A stretch of DNA of 64,000 nucleotides from Vigna angularis. Lineage: Eukaryota > Streptophyta > Magnoliopsida > Fabales > Fabaceae. The translations under genes were made by a program, and so were the position numbers. The stretch lies in assembly GCF_016808095.1 (NCBI RefSeq), contig NC_068974.1:9610001-9674000 (forward strand), written 5' to 3'. Under the pieces are notes generated by a model. That model saw only the letters and a program-made list of their open reading frames with translations, did not search any database and had not been told where the DNA came from. Of this stretch, positions 1 to 9,032 are shown piece by piece (position 1 is the first letter of the stretch; each line of letters opens with the position of its first letter).

Positions 1-2250
1 GCTGTGGTTGGTAATGAGTGAAGAGTTTTTTTGGTTCAGAGATGGATGATGGGTTGGAGGCAATGGACGTTGGAGATGAAAATGAAGAAGATGAAGGTGG
101 CCGACCGTGAGTTGTTGGTTGTGTGGGAATATGGAGGTGAAGGCGGCTTTTGGGAGGCTGACCCGTGAGGTGTTGGTGATGGGTGGTGGTCATGCGATGT
201 TGGAGTTGAAGGTCATGGTGTTCAGTAATGTGGTAAATGAATATCGATGATGGTTGTAGGCAATGGAGTTTTTAGGTTTGTTGAAGGTGAGTGGGAGACA
301 AAGGTGAGTGATGATGAGAAGTGGAGATAGTGGAGTTGGATACGGTGGGGACTCGTGGTGGTGATGGTGGTGTTCGGGATGAGTATGCGGTGTGATTATG
401 TTGGAGGTTATTACTGGCGTGTTTGATGATGGTCGTCGTGTGTGTGTGATTGACAGAGAAGGTGGACTATGAAAGAAGAAAGGGATCCCGGTGATGGGTG
501 TACGTCGTGTGTCCTGATGTTGGTGGTGGAGACGGTTTTTATATGCAGAGGTGACCTTGCTGGAGATTCAGTCTCGTTCTGTGAGGATGATAAGTGTAGT
601 GAGTGATGGTCGTGTAGTTATGAGGTGTTTTAGGGTGGCTGTGACAGTGGGTGAATATGGTTGGAGATGGTCATTGGGTGAGGATAGGTGGCGACCTTTT
701 TGTGTTGGTCGAGATGATTATGCTGAGGTGATGAAGCTGGAGCTTGAGTCTGGTCTTTGGTGAGGACGATAGGTGTTGAGAGTGAAAGAAGATCGGTGAT
801 GATAGGAAGTGGTATCTAGCTCTAGATGAGGGTGATCAGCGGAGAAGAAAATAGCCTTGGCAGGGTGTTGCATGTGTTTCAGATGCCAGACGGAATCAGT
901 ACAGGTGCCAGATGGGGGCTCGTGGGGGTCCAACTCTGGTGGAAGTCCAGAACCCTTGCCATTTTTATTCATGGAAATTCTCCTTCATAATTCTTTATCA
1001 TTTCACAGAGCATCTTCTTCCTAAAAGTGTTTCTCCATGTGCGCTGTAAATGTGCTACCAACATGCACTTCCATTTCAAAACATATTTTATGAACATTCC
1101 ACTCATCACCATCATGTGCTTTCAGCTTTTCTTGTATCAATGCCGTGACCTCCTGCTCCACTCATTACCATCATGTGTTTTTGCTGACCAAAATTCTGCT
1201 CCACCATTTTGCCCACGTGAAAACTGAAAACACCATGAGTTTCTCTTCAATTTTAATATTCAACTCAGCTGCCCATGCTTCCAGATTGCGTCTGAGAATG
1301 CTTCCGCTTCCAGCCATGCATCCAACTTTCTCCGAATCAAAATCCAAAAGTGGAAGCCTGCCAAAATATTCTCTTGCAGAAACCCATACTACAAATGGTT
1401 TTCAGATGTTAATGGCGGACAGTGGCAGAGGGTGGCCATCTTCGCTGTTCAGACCGAATTAAAGTGTATCGCCAGCTTTTGGATGCTCGTTCAAACAGAA
1501 AGCGAACGAACCTTCATATTAAATGAACGAATGCTCAAACCAAACGCTCACGAGGTATAACAATCGGATACAGGCCGAACGCAAACAGTAGCAAACAACG
1601 AACGTTCACAAGGTCAACCAACGAAAACCGAACGCTCACAGTCACTACCCGAACGCTCGATATCTCAAACAGACCGAACGCTCGGCTTGGACGCTCGCTA
1701 AACTGAGAACCAAACCACATTAACAACGAACGTTCAAACAGTGGAGACCGAACGTTCAGCATAAAAATTGCCGAACGTCCAAACAAGCATGAATGGCCGA
1801 ACGGTATAGGACGAACGGTTGAAGCAATGGAGGACAAACGCTTTTATAAGGGTGAGGACGAACGGTCGAACAGTGCAAAAGGATGGAACCGAACATTCGC
1901 AGTGGAGCAGGACGAACGCTTTAAGCTGAGAAAAGACGAACGCGGATTGCTCACGTTTGAACCGTTTGGACGAGCGCCTGATCAAACTGCTACGCCGAAC
2001 GGTTGAGGACGAATGGTTGAACCGTTTGGACGAGCGGCCACAACAACAGTGGGAAGAACCGAACGCGCTCAATGGAGGACGAACGATCGCGCCATGCAGA
2101 GGACGAACGTTTGATACCCTTTTTTATTTTTTTTTATTTTTTTTTATTTTTTTTTTATTTTATATACATTTTTTTCAATTTTTCTTTTTATGAGGAGAAT
2201 ACAATAAAACAAAAATATTTAGTCACTCGGGACGAAATTGAGTGTTGACA
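1..2250 (-). repeat. 3' LTR of the Ogre element (partial; continues left of window)
   Basis: This is the - strand 3' LTR; its first bases (TGTCAACACTC on the - strand) lie at 2250. It matches the right LTR from about 29034 to 31261. Visible differences are scattered single bases (for example within 590-610 and 1290-1330) and a longer T-run at 2120-2165. Bases 1-930 are G-rich GGTGATGG-like low complexity and 1480-2110 are rich in GAACG words. Short open frames here are low-complexity translations. About 3.4 kb of this LTR should lie left of the window. Confidence 0.88.
1480..2110. repeat. CpG-rich GAACG/GACGAACG word cluster in the LTR (copy at 30513-31143)
   Basis: Dozens of short words of the type CGAACGCTC, CGAACGTTC and GGACGAACG recur at irregular spacing without a fixed repeat length. 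The same block lies in the right LTR. On the LTR's own strand this is close to its 5' end, so it is U3 sequence. Similar words occur in a different element at 5452-5905. Confidence 0.7.
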
Positions 2251-2265
2251 GCTGCCCCTCTTTAC
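2251..2265 (-). other. Ogre polypurine tract (plus-strand primer)
   Basis: On the - strand the bases directly before the LTR start read GTAAAGAGGGGCAGC, a purine-rich tract ending at the TGTCAACAC terminus. The position, directly against the 3' LTR, is what a polypurine tract requires. Confidence 0.8.
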
Positions 2266-2331
2266 TTAGATTTTACTAGATCATATGATAAACAATGTTT
2301 TCATATTATCAGAGTAAAAGATAAGTAAAGA
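2259..2331. repeat. Imperfect hairpin next to the PPT (first copy)
   Basis: Arms 2259-2277 and 2313-2331 are inverted copies (17 of 19 positions pair; core TCTTTACTTA / TAAGTAAAGA) around a 35-base AT-rich loop. The left arm overlaps the polypurine tract. A second copy with the same arms is at 2538-2609. Confidence 0.75.
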
Positions 2332-2487
2332 TAGAAATACTAATTTCGTCTAGATTTCAAGATAAACAAGAAACAAACAGAGAACAAAACAAACAAACAA
2401 AAATGAGAATTGAAGTGTGACAACCTTGTGGAGGGTCCACTAATGCTACAGATGCAGTGAACGAGGAAATATATTTTTTTTATTTTT

Positions 2488-2650
2488 TGATGAAAGTAAA
2501 TTTATTAATCAATCCGGACGAAATTGAGTGTTGCCCCTCTTTACTTAGATTTTACTAGATCATATGATAAATAATTTTTCATATTATCAGAGTAAAAGAT
2601 AAGTAAAGATAGAAATATTAATTTCGTTCGGATTTCAATGAAAAGGAACC
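2488..2650 (-). repeat. Internal duplicate of the PPT/LTR-start junction
   Basis: This block repeats 2213-2350: the LTR-start sequence GGACGAAATTGAGTGTTG runs directly into TGCCCCTCTTTACTTAG, with the hairpin arms again at 2538-2556 and 2591-2609. The last bases of the true LTR terminus (ACAGC at the join) are missing, so it is a fused, internal copy of the junction rather than a second LTR. Confidence 0.7.
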
Positions 2651-2759
2651 AGGATCAAACATGGAATTTTTTCATTTTTTTTTTGAATTAAAAATTTTTC
2701 TTTTGTTTTTTTTTTTTTTGAAAGAGATTAAGTGAATGAGAAATTTGAATTTGATTGGG

Positions 2760-3560
2760 TTCGACCATTGCCATGCAGAGGGTCATTTTGAAAAATTAAA
2801 ATTTGGACTTGACCATTGCCATGCAGAGGGTCGTTTGAAAAAAATAAAAATCTGTACCTGACCATTGCCATGCAGAGGGTCGTTTGAAAAAGTAACAAAT
2901 ATGTACCCGATCATTGCCATGCAGAGGGTCGTTTGAAAAAATTAAAAATCTGGGCTCGACCATTGTCTTACAGAGGGCCGAGATACCAATGACAGAAAGT
3001 AAAATTGGGCTCGACCATTGTCTTACAGAGGGCCGAGATACCAATGACAGAAAGTAAAATTGGGCTCGACCATTGTCTTACAGAGGGCCGAGATACCAAT
3101 AGCAGAAAGTAAAATTGGGCTCGACCATTGTCTTACAGAGGGCCGAGATACCAATGGCAAAAAGCAAAATTGGACTCGACCATTGTCTTACAGAAGGCCG
3201 AGACACCATTGACAGAAAGCAAAATTGGGCTCGACCATTGTCTTATAGAGGGCCGAGATACCAATGACAGAAAGCAAAATTGGGCTCGACCATTGTCTTA
3301 CAGAGGGCCGAGATACCAATGACAGAAAGCAAAATTGGGCTCGACCATTGTCTTACAGAGGGCCGAGATACCAATGACAAAAAGCAAAATTGGGCACGAC
3401 CATTGTCTTACAGAGGGCCGAGATACCAATGGCAGAAAGTAAAAATTGGGCTCGACCATTGTCTTACAGAGGGCCGAGATACCAATGAAAGAAAGCAAAA
3501 TTGGGCTCGACCATTGTCTTACATAGGGCCGAGATACCAATGGCAAAAAGTAAAATTGGT
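2760..3560. repeat. Minisatellite, ~49-bp units then ~55-bp units
   Basis: Four units of about 49 bp containing GACCATTGCCATGCAGAGGG (2760-2957) pass into about eleven units of about 55 bp containing GACCATTGTCTTACAGAGGG plus GCCGAGATACCAATGACAG (2958-3560). The units are head to tail without spacers. All open frames here are translations of the repeat. Such arrays are common in the 3' region of Tat/Ogre elements. Confidence 0.9.
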
Positions 3561-3724
3561 TGATTGTTTTGAAAATTGAAATTTTTGAATTTGTTGAAAT
3601 TTTGAGAACCTTTTTTGATTTTGATTTTGATTTTGAAATTAAGAAACAAGGTGTTGCATTTTTGTACAAGTATATGGATTTTGAAACCTCAATGTGCAAG
3701 AGAAACATGGTTGATGTAAATTTT

Positions 3725-4020
3725 GAAATTTAGAGAAGAAAACTTTGATACATGTTGATTTTTTTGTCTTTTTGAAGAAGAAAAAATTTGATGAAATTTT
3801 GAAATTAGAGAGGAAAACTTTGATGCACTTTTTTGTCTTTTTGAAGAAGAAAATTTGATGAAATTTTTGAAATTAGAGAGGAAAACTTTGATGAATGTTG
3901 ATTTTTTTGTCTTTTTGAAAGAAGAAAAATTGATGTAATATACATGGAAGGGAAAACTTTGATGCATTTTTTTTTGTCTTTTTGAAGGAAGAAAAATTTG
4001 ATGAATATACATGGAGGCAA
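3725..4020. repeat. Minisatellite, ~70-80-bp units
   Basis: Four head-to-tail units share GAAAACTTTGATG, TTTTTTGTCTTTTTGAAG and AAATTTGATGAA in the same order, starting near 3733, 3812, 3883 and 3953. Lys/Ser/Phe-rich open frames in this stretch are repeat translations. Confidence 0.85.
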
Positions 4021-4309
4021 ATTCAAAGTTGATGAAAATACGTACATGATGTATTGGAAGATTATGAACCTATGACATTTTTTTTAGAGTCAATTTGTTT
4101 CCTTTGAAATCATCCAATTTATGACGATCTAGACTTCCAATTTCTTTTCAATGGACGTCCAAATTCTAAAGTCAACTGTGCAAAATGAAGTTTGTGTGCT
4201 ACACATTTCTTGACGAGATACTAGTGTGTACATGCTTGATATCAAGGGTTGGGACAAAAATGTGGAGGATGATTGGAAGGATTTGGAGAGTACCGGGTTG
4301 GCTACTTGA
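4021..4309. other. Ogre 3'-region spacer, nothing recognised
   Basis: Unique-looking AT-rich sequence between the minisatellite and the insertion point of the nested array. It continues at 15583 on the other side of the insertion. No gene or repeat seen. Confidence 0.6.
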
Positions 4310-4314
4310 GTCTC
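4310..4314. other. Target site duplication GTCTC (left copy)
   Basis: GTCTC directly precedes the element terminus TGATGAGGCCC. The same five bases follow the other terminus at 15578-15582. Confidence 0.9.
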
Positions 4315-4339
4315 TGATGAGGCCCAATTTAACTTGTTA

Positions 4340-4385
4340 GCCGTTGCTAGGACTCGGGTTCAATCCCCAAATCCTTGGCAACGGC
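4340..4385. other. Relict PBS with extended tRNA-Asp similarity inside the LTR (also 9058-9103 and 13766-13811)
   Basis: On the + strand this reads like the 3' half of plant tRNA-Asp: GGACTCGGGTTCAATCCCC (T-arm, B-box-like), then an eight-base insert, then GGCAACGGCACTA, the diverged acceptor end. An AAAAACTTGATGA tail follows, the same as the junction at the real PBS (9008-9032). GCCGTTGC (4340-4347) and GCAACGGC (4378-4385) pair as a perfect 8-bp stem. The older LTR end, CCCAACA on the - strand, lies just beyond at about 4415. It is not a tRNA gene: there is no D-arm or anticodon arm. Confidence 0.7.
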
Positions 4386-5287
4386 ACTAAAAACTTGATG
4401 ACTCAAAAAATACTTGTTGGGCTCGATTTCGGCAAGTGCACCGAATCGTTCAAGTAATAAACCGGTAAGACCGGGTATCGTTTTCCCAAGAGACTCGTAA
4501 TACTAGAGAATTGTGCGATTAACAACTCATATAGACTCAATAACATAACATCAATTTACAGAACAAGTGCAGAAATATAAATTCATACATAATTACAAGG
4601 TTGGACTTTGGTATTGAAGGCACTTGGAAATGGAAAAGACTAGAAATGGTATGAAATGACATTGCTAAGGTTAGTTTTCACCAATGCACTCTTGTGTATA
4701 ACCAATTTTATCTCCTCTCTATCAATTTACTAAAGTCAATCCACTAAAGCACTCTAGCCCTAATTCCTTAGGTGAAAGAGCCTAGGTTTTTCCTAATCAA
4801 ATCCCAATTCCTTGGCAATCTAACAAGCAAAACCCGCATTAAAGAGCTGGGATCTAAGACAACATGTGAATCATCTTCCATTCCTAGAATCAATGACCCA
4901 CAAGGACTCCTATTTCAGTTCCGGGTTTCATCTTACGTTCCCATAATCCATAAAACCCCAAAATCAAGCCATGAACGTTCCCATTACATGCAAGCTTTAA
5001 GATTGGAAACAAGAATACTAGCAATTGATAGAAAAGGCATATATATAATCAAATCATTCAACAATTACACAAGAATTCAAAGGCTACAACTAATCCCAAC
5101 AAAGATGAATTTGGTTCTCCATTTCCATGGAGAACCCTAAAGCTTACAAACATGGAAGATGGAAGAAGAAGGAGACCCAAAGGAAGAGGAGGAGATGTTC
5201 CCACAAGCTCCTCACGCCCTCCATGAGCTCCAGCCGTGAAATCGCGCCTCCAAATGACCAAAGACACTTAACCCTTCGCGTTTCTGG

Positions 5288-5430
5288 GTTAAATAAGCTG
5301 TCTGCCACATCAGTAAAAGTCGCGCCCGGGCGCCCTCTGTCAGTCGCGCCCGGGCGCGAGACTCTCTGGAAAAATTCAAATCTGGCGAAAAGTCGCGCCC
5401 GGGCGCCCCATTTCTCACGCCCGGGCGTGA
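5288..5430 (-). promoter_or_regulatory. GC-palindrome cluster upstream of a TATA-like block in the LTR (also in LTR 2 and LTR 3)
   Basis: Three copies of GCGCCCGGGCGC (starting at 5322, 5346 and 5395) and one variant CACGCCCGGGCGTG (5417) fall within about 110 bp. On the element strand they lie just upstream of CAGCTTATTTA. The same order of elements occurs in the Athila-like LTR at 33801-33925, which suggests a conserved U3 core promoter region. The role is inferred from position only. Confidence 0.5.
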
Positions 5431-5451
5431 AACTCTCTGGACACTGAAAGT

Positions 5452-5905
5452 GGACGAACGTCCACTTCTGCTGGACGAACGTCCTCCTGCATGGACGAGC
5501 GTCCTCTTGCATGGACGAGCGTCCTCTCGTTTCTTCTGGACGAGCGTCCTGGACGAACGTCCTCTGCCTGGCTGGACGAGCGTCCACTTCTGCCTGGCTG
5601 GACGAGCGTCTTCTTCTTGGACGAGCGTCCTCTGCCTGGCTGGACGAGCGTCCTCTGCCTGGCTGGACGAGCGTCCACTTCTGCCTGGCTGGACGAGCGC
5701 CCTCTGCCTGGGACGAACGTCCTCTCCTCTGGACGAGCGTCCTCTTCTCTGGACGAACGCCTGCTTCTTGGACGAGCGCCTGCTACCTCTGGACGAGCGT
5801 CCTCGGACGAGCGTCCTCTTGGACGAACGTCCGCTCTCTTGGACGAGCGCCCTCTCTTCTCTTTTGGACGAACGTTCTGAATCTTGGACGAACGTCCTGA
5901 TTGTG
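5452..5905. repeat. GGACGAGCGTCC/GGACGAACGTCC minisatellite in LTR 1 (also 10169-10610 and 14877-15318)
   Basis: More than twenty near-palindromic GGACGARCGTCC words are separated by short spacers such as TCTGCCTGGCT and TCTTCTT. Units are irregular, 13-34 bp. Every frame on both strands stays open because the unit lacks stop codons, giving long Arg/Ser/Trp-rich translations that are not genes. Confidence 0.9.
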
Positions 5906-6161
5906 CGAGTGTCCTGCATGTGTGGCGAGCGTTTCTCCGTGCTAACTTCTTGGTCCAGTTCTATACATGGTTGGAGAATCTTCCAAGCTCATTTTTAGCT
6001 ACAAAATAAGGGATTATTGATGAAAGTACATCACAGTAGCCAAAAACACAAACATAAAGAAAACAAGACAAAACAAGAGGATTAAGCAAGTTATAAGTTA
6101 GAAAGGAGTTGATTTTGCTACTAAAATGATGCTTAACATATGGTAAAATTTAGCATTATCA

Positions 6162-6176
6162 AATACCCCCAAACTT
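6162..6176 (-). other. Polypurine tract, array copy 1 (copy 2 at 10870-10884)
   Basis: On the - strand AAGTTTGGGGGTATT directly precedes the LTR start TGATAATGC. The same AAGTTTGGGGG motif precedes the LTR of the Athila-like element at 33528. Confidence 0.85.
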
Positions 6177-8418
6177 ACAACTTTGCTTGTCCTCAAGCAA
6201 AAGTACTTCTCCTAGCAAACAATTCAATCACAATGGTCTAACAATCCAAGAGTCAATTTAAATCAAATAAACAAAATCAATCATGCTTGCTCAACTTATA
6301 AATCACATTCAAGAGACAATATTGTCTTAGCAAGCTAAACTTCAATCATGGTGCTAACAGTTCAAAATCACATGATAGATGCAAATGATAGATCAACAAA
6401 CATGGCAAGTTGTTTTCAATGAGTGCATGGAACCAATCCTCACCAAAGAAAGTGTTTCACTCAAGCACAATGGTGTATAAGGATGTGTGTCTAACTCTCA
6501 AATATCACAATGTTACACAAATCAACTTTGCCTTTCGTTTCAACAATATCAAACACATTAACAAGCAAGTAACATCACAAGGACTTTTTGAAGCTTGTAT
6601 TGTGGCTGGGCTAAGAAGAAAAATTGGTTTTTCTGGACAACAAAGCACCTTGAGATAAGAGACCAAACAATTTAGTTCATGATATAGCATAATATCTCTT
6701 TTTCTCCAAAATTGAATAAACCACTCTCAACTTATTTCCCAACTCTTTTTCATTGAATTCATGTTTTTGTCTTTCTTCTTCTTCTTTCTTCTTTTTCTTT
6801 CTTTTTAACTCAACTTATTGTTTTTCTCAATGCTCCCCTTTTGACAAGAAGAACTCCCCCAAACTTAGACCATTCTCCTCACTCTAATATATATGATCAT
6901 CTCAACTCAAGGTAAGGAGGTTAAGGATTTTTCAATAAGCTTAAGGTTTCGGGAATGAGAAAGTTTTCTTTAAGGTTCAAAGGTTATACATTGGCTTTTA
7001 GGTTCAAAATGTAGAAGAGGTGGAAGAACAAGATGGCCTTGATCATTTGTAACATGCAAGTAACTAGTTCAAATAGAGAAACTCAAGCAAAATCAACTGT
7101 GATTCCAAAGTAATAACATTCAGCAATAAACTCTGAGGCACAACATCTCACAGGTTTACTCAGGGTTCCAAAATTTGATAAACATCATGCCAAGAATATT
7201 GATGACAATTAAAACCAAGCATCTATCTAAACAGATACAAGCAACCATAATCTCTATCCAACAAGCTCAACCACATAATCTCAATCAGATTTTCAAAACA
7301 ATTCTCATGGATAAAGAGCAAGCACAAGAGATTTGTATTCAATTCAAGCATAACAAATGATTCACTCAAATCACCAGACCAATTGCACAAGAACTATCCA
7401 CTAGGCAAGTCAAAAAGAAATCCAAATTCAAAAACTGAAAGCAAATAAAAACTGGAAATTAAACTGAAAAACCGATCAAAATGGACTCTTTGCATCTCCA
7501 GCAGTGTAGGACACTAGCTTCACTTTCATCTGCAACATCTTCCTCCAACAGTAGAATATACTCCGAAACTGCTCCACCTCCCCCATCAGTAGGGGCCTGG
7601 CCCCCAGGCCATGCTACACGAGCAGCAAAATCTTCATTTCATATGGTGCTCAACTCACGCATGCCTCAAAGGTTGGCCACTGGTGGTTTTAAACTCTTTA
7701 ATTCCTAAGGAAGATCTTATCCTGTAACAAGAAAGCTCAAAGCAAAATTAGTATCCCATAGTCGACAACTGAAGAGAAGAATCCATAAAACAAACTTAAA
7801 GAAAGATGCACAAGAAAGCAAAGAAACAAGACAAAGAAATCCAAAACAAACAAAGACAAAAGTACAAGAACAAAGAGGGAAGTCTTAAAATTAAGCTTCC
7901 CAAAGGTACAACAACACAAAAAGAGTAAAAAACACAACAAAAGGAGTGTGTGAAAGAGTGCAAAAGAATGGGAAACTCATCATAAATCAAGAAAAAACAA
8001 AAAGTGCAGAACCAGAATTTTTGGTGCTGGACGCCACTAGTGCAGCTTGCGCTCGGGCGCCCCTCAGCAGGGGGCGCTTGGGCGCCACTCGGTCAGTTTG
8101 TGCAGGATGGCCCTCGTGCAGGTCACGCTCGGGCGCCCCTCAGCAGGGGGCGCTTGGGCGCCATATCAGTTTTCTGCATAATGCAGATTTCTGCGAAATT
8201 GGCCACTCACCATGTGATTTTTGGTTCTAGACCTTCATTCAATGCACTCACACACCAAACAAGCTAAAACTAACCTAATACACTTATACAAACCACAAAA
8301 ACAACATTAAAACTCAAAAATCACAACAATTCAAAACTACACAAATATGCAAAACATAAGCTACTAATGCACACAACATAAAAACCACACAAACACAAGT
8401 AAAAAGGATAAGAAAATT

Positions 8419-8463
8419 GGGTTGCCTCCCAAAAGCGCTTGTTTAACGTCATTAGCTTGACGG
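8419..8463 (-). pseudogene. Relict 3' end of Athila-type pol (copy at 13127-13171)
   Basis: On the - strand the frame reads ANDVKQALLGGNP, a short tail that, from memory, follows the integrase in many Athila-type elements. Nothing of the RT or integrase upstream of it survives; within about 550 bp the sequence reaches the PBS. It therefore marks a large internal deletion between PBS and pol end. Confidence 0.45.
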
Positions 8464-9007
8464 ATTACTCAATGAAGTGCAAATGTTGATGTTGGTGTGC
8501 TCCTTCCACCAACTCTTCTTGAACCATTTTCTAGCCACCAAATCAACTCTCATAGCTTGAATTCTTCATTTTTGCCCTTCCACTACCTTGACATCTTCAA
8601 ACACTCAATCCTCTTGATCAAATTTTGCTTGCTAGGTTTGAGTTCTTTGTCTCTCATCCAAGGGTGGTGGTGACTAGTCTTTCTCTTTTCCTTCTCCCTT
8701 TCTTCATCTTTCACTTAGCACTTGGAGCATCTTCAATGAAGGGAGAATTTGGGGCAGCTTGTGATGCTCAACCTAGTTGTCTCCTTGTGTCCTATAATTC
8801 CATCAATCTCAAGGTCTTCATGATGCATTTGAGGCTGCAGTCCTCCTTGTATGAACATCCCCTGCATACACTTAGACACAACTAGGCTAAAGCCACAAAT
8901 TAGCCCAAGCAAAACAGAAAATCTATTTACAACAAAAGAGTTAGTTCTATATACAAAATCAAGTCTACATAAGTTAGAAACCTCACAAAAGTCTAGTATT
9001 GACACGA

Positions 9008-9026
9008 GTCCCCGGCAACGGCGCCA
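9008..9026 (-). other. PBS complementary to tRNA-Asp, array copy 1 (copy 2 at 13716-13734)
   Basis: The + strand reads GTCCCCGGCAACGGCGCCA, the 3' end of plant tRNA-Asp including CCA, so the - strand is its complement. It lies six bases from the LTR boundary at 9033. A tRNA-Asp PBS is typical of Athila elements. Confidence 0.9.
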
Positions 9027-9032
9027 AAAACT

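Larger units (their letters stand above)
4315..6161 (-). repeat. LTR 1 of the nested array (1847 bp)
   Basis: Termini on the - strand are TGATAATGC... and ...GGGCCTCATCA, i.e. TG...CA. Features in - strand order are the GGACGAGCG minisatellite (5905-5452), GCGCCCGGGCGC palindromes (5430-5320), the conserved block CAGCTTATTTA (5300-5290), and a relict PBS/tRNA-like segment (4385-4340) near the 3' end. It is ten bases longer than the other two LTRs because of one variant minisatellite unit near 5625-5660. Open frames here (122, 106, 182 aa and others) are non-coding LTR sequence. Confidence 0.92.
6162..9032 (-). other. Internal region 1 of the array, no gag or pol
   Basis: It runs from the polypurine tract (6162) to the PBS (9008-9026). 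The part next to the PPT (6180-6660) is homologous to 33060-33527 of the Athila-like element: both contain CTTGAGGACAAGCAA before the PPT and a similar block ending in CTTTGCCTTTCGTTTCAA. A short relic of the pol end is at 8419-8463. Bases 8040-8165 carry two GGCGCC-rich blocks like those of the LTR. The rest is A-rich, and the short open frames show no recognisable domain. Internal region 2 is the same sequence. Confidence 0.85.

Noticed and set aside
551..763. 70-aa frame repeated at 29584, and other frames in the G-rich LTR block
   Set aside because: Low-complexity GGTGATGG sequence gives open frames by composition; both copies are LTR.
2950..3560. Regular ~55-bp repeats that could suggest a CRISPR array
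   Set aside because: The whole unit is repeated with no unique spacers, and this is plant transposon DNA.
4772..5140. 122-aa frame repeated three times (4772, 9490, 14198)
   Set aside because: Identical because the LTRs are identical; it lies in LTR sequence on the strand opposite the element and has no recognisable domain.
5450..5998. Long overlapping open frames on both strands (up to 235 aa) here and at 10133-10706 and 14841-15414
   Set aside because: They are translations of the stop-free GGACGARCGTCC minisatellite; the frames interlock on both strands and show no domain.
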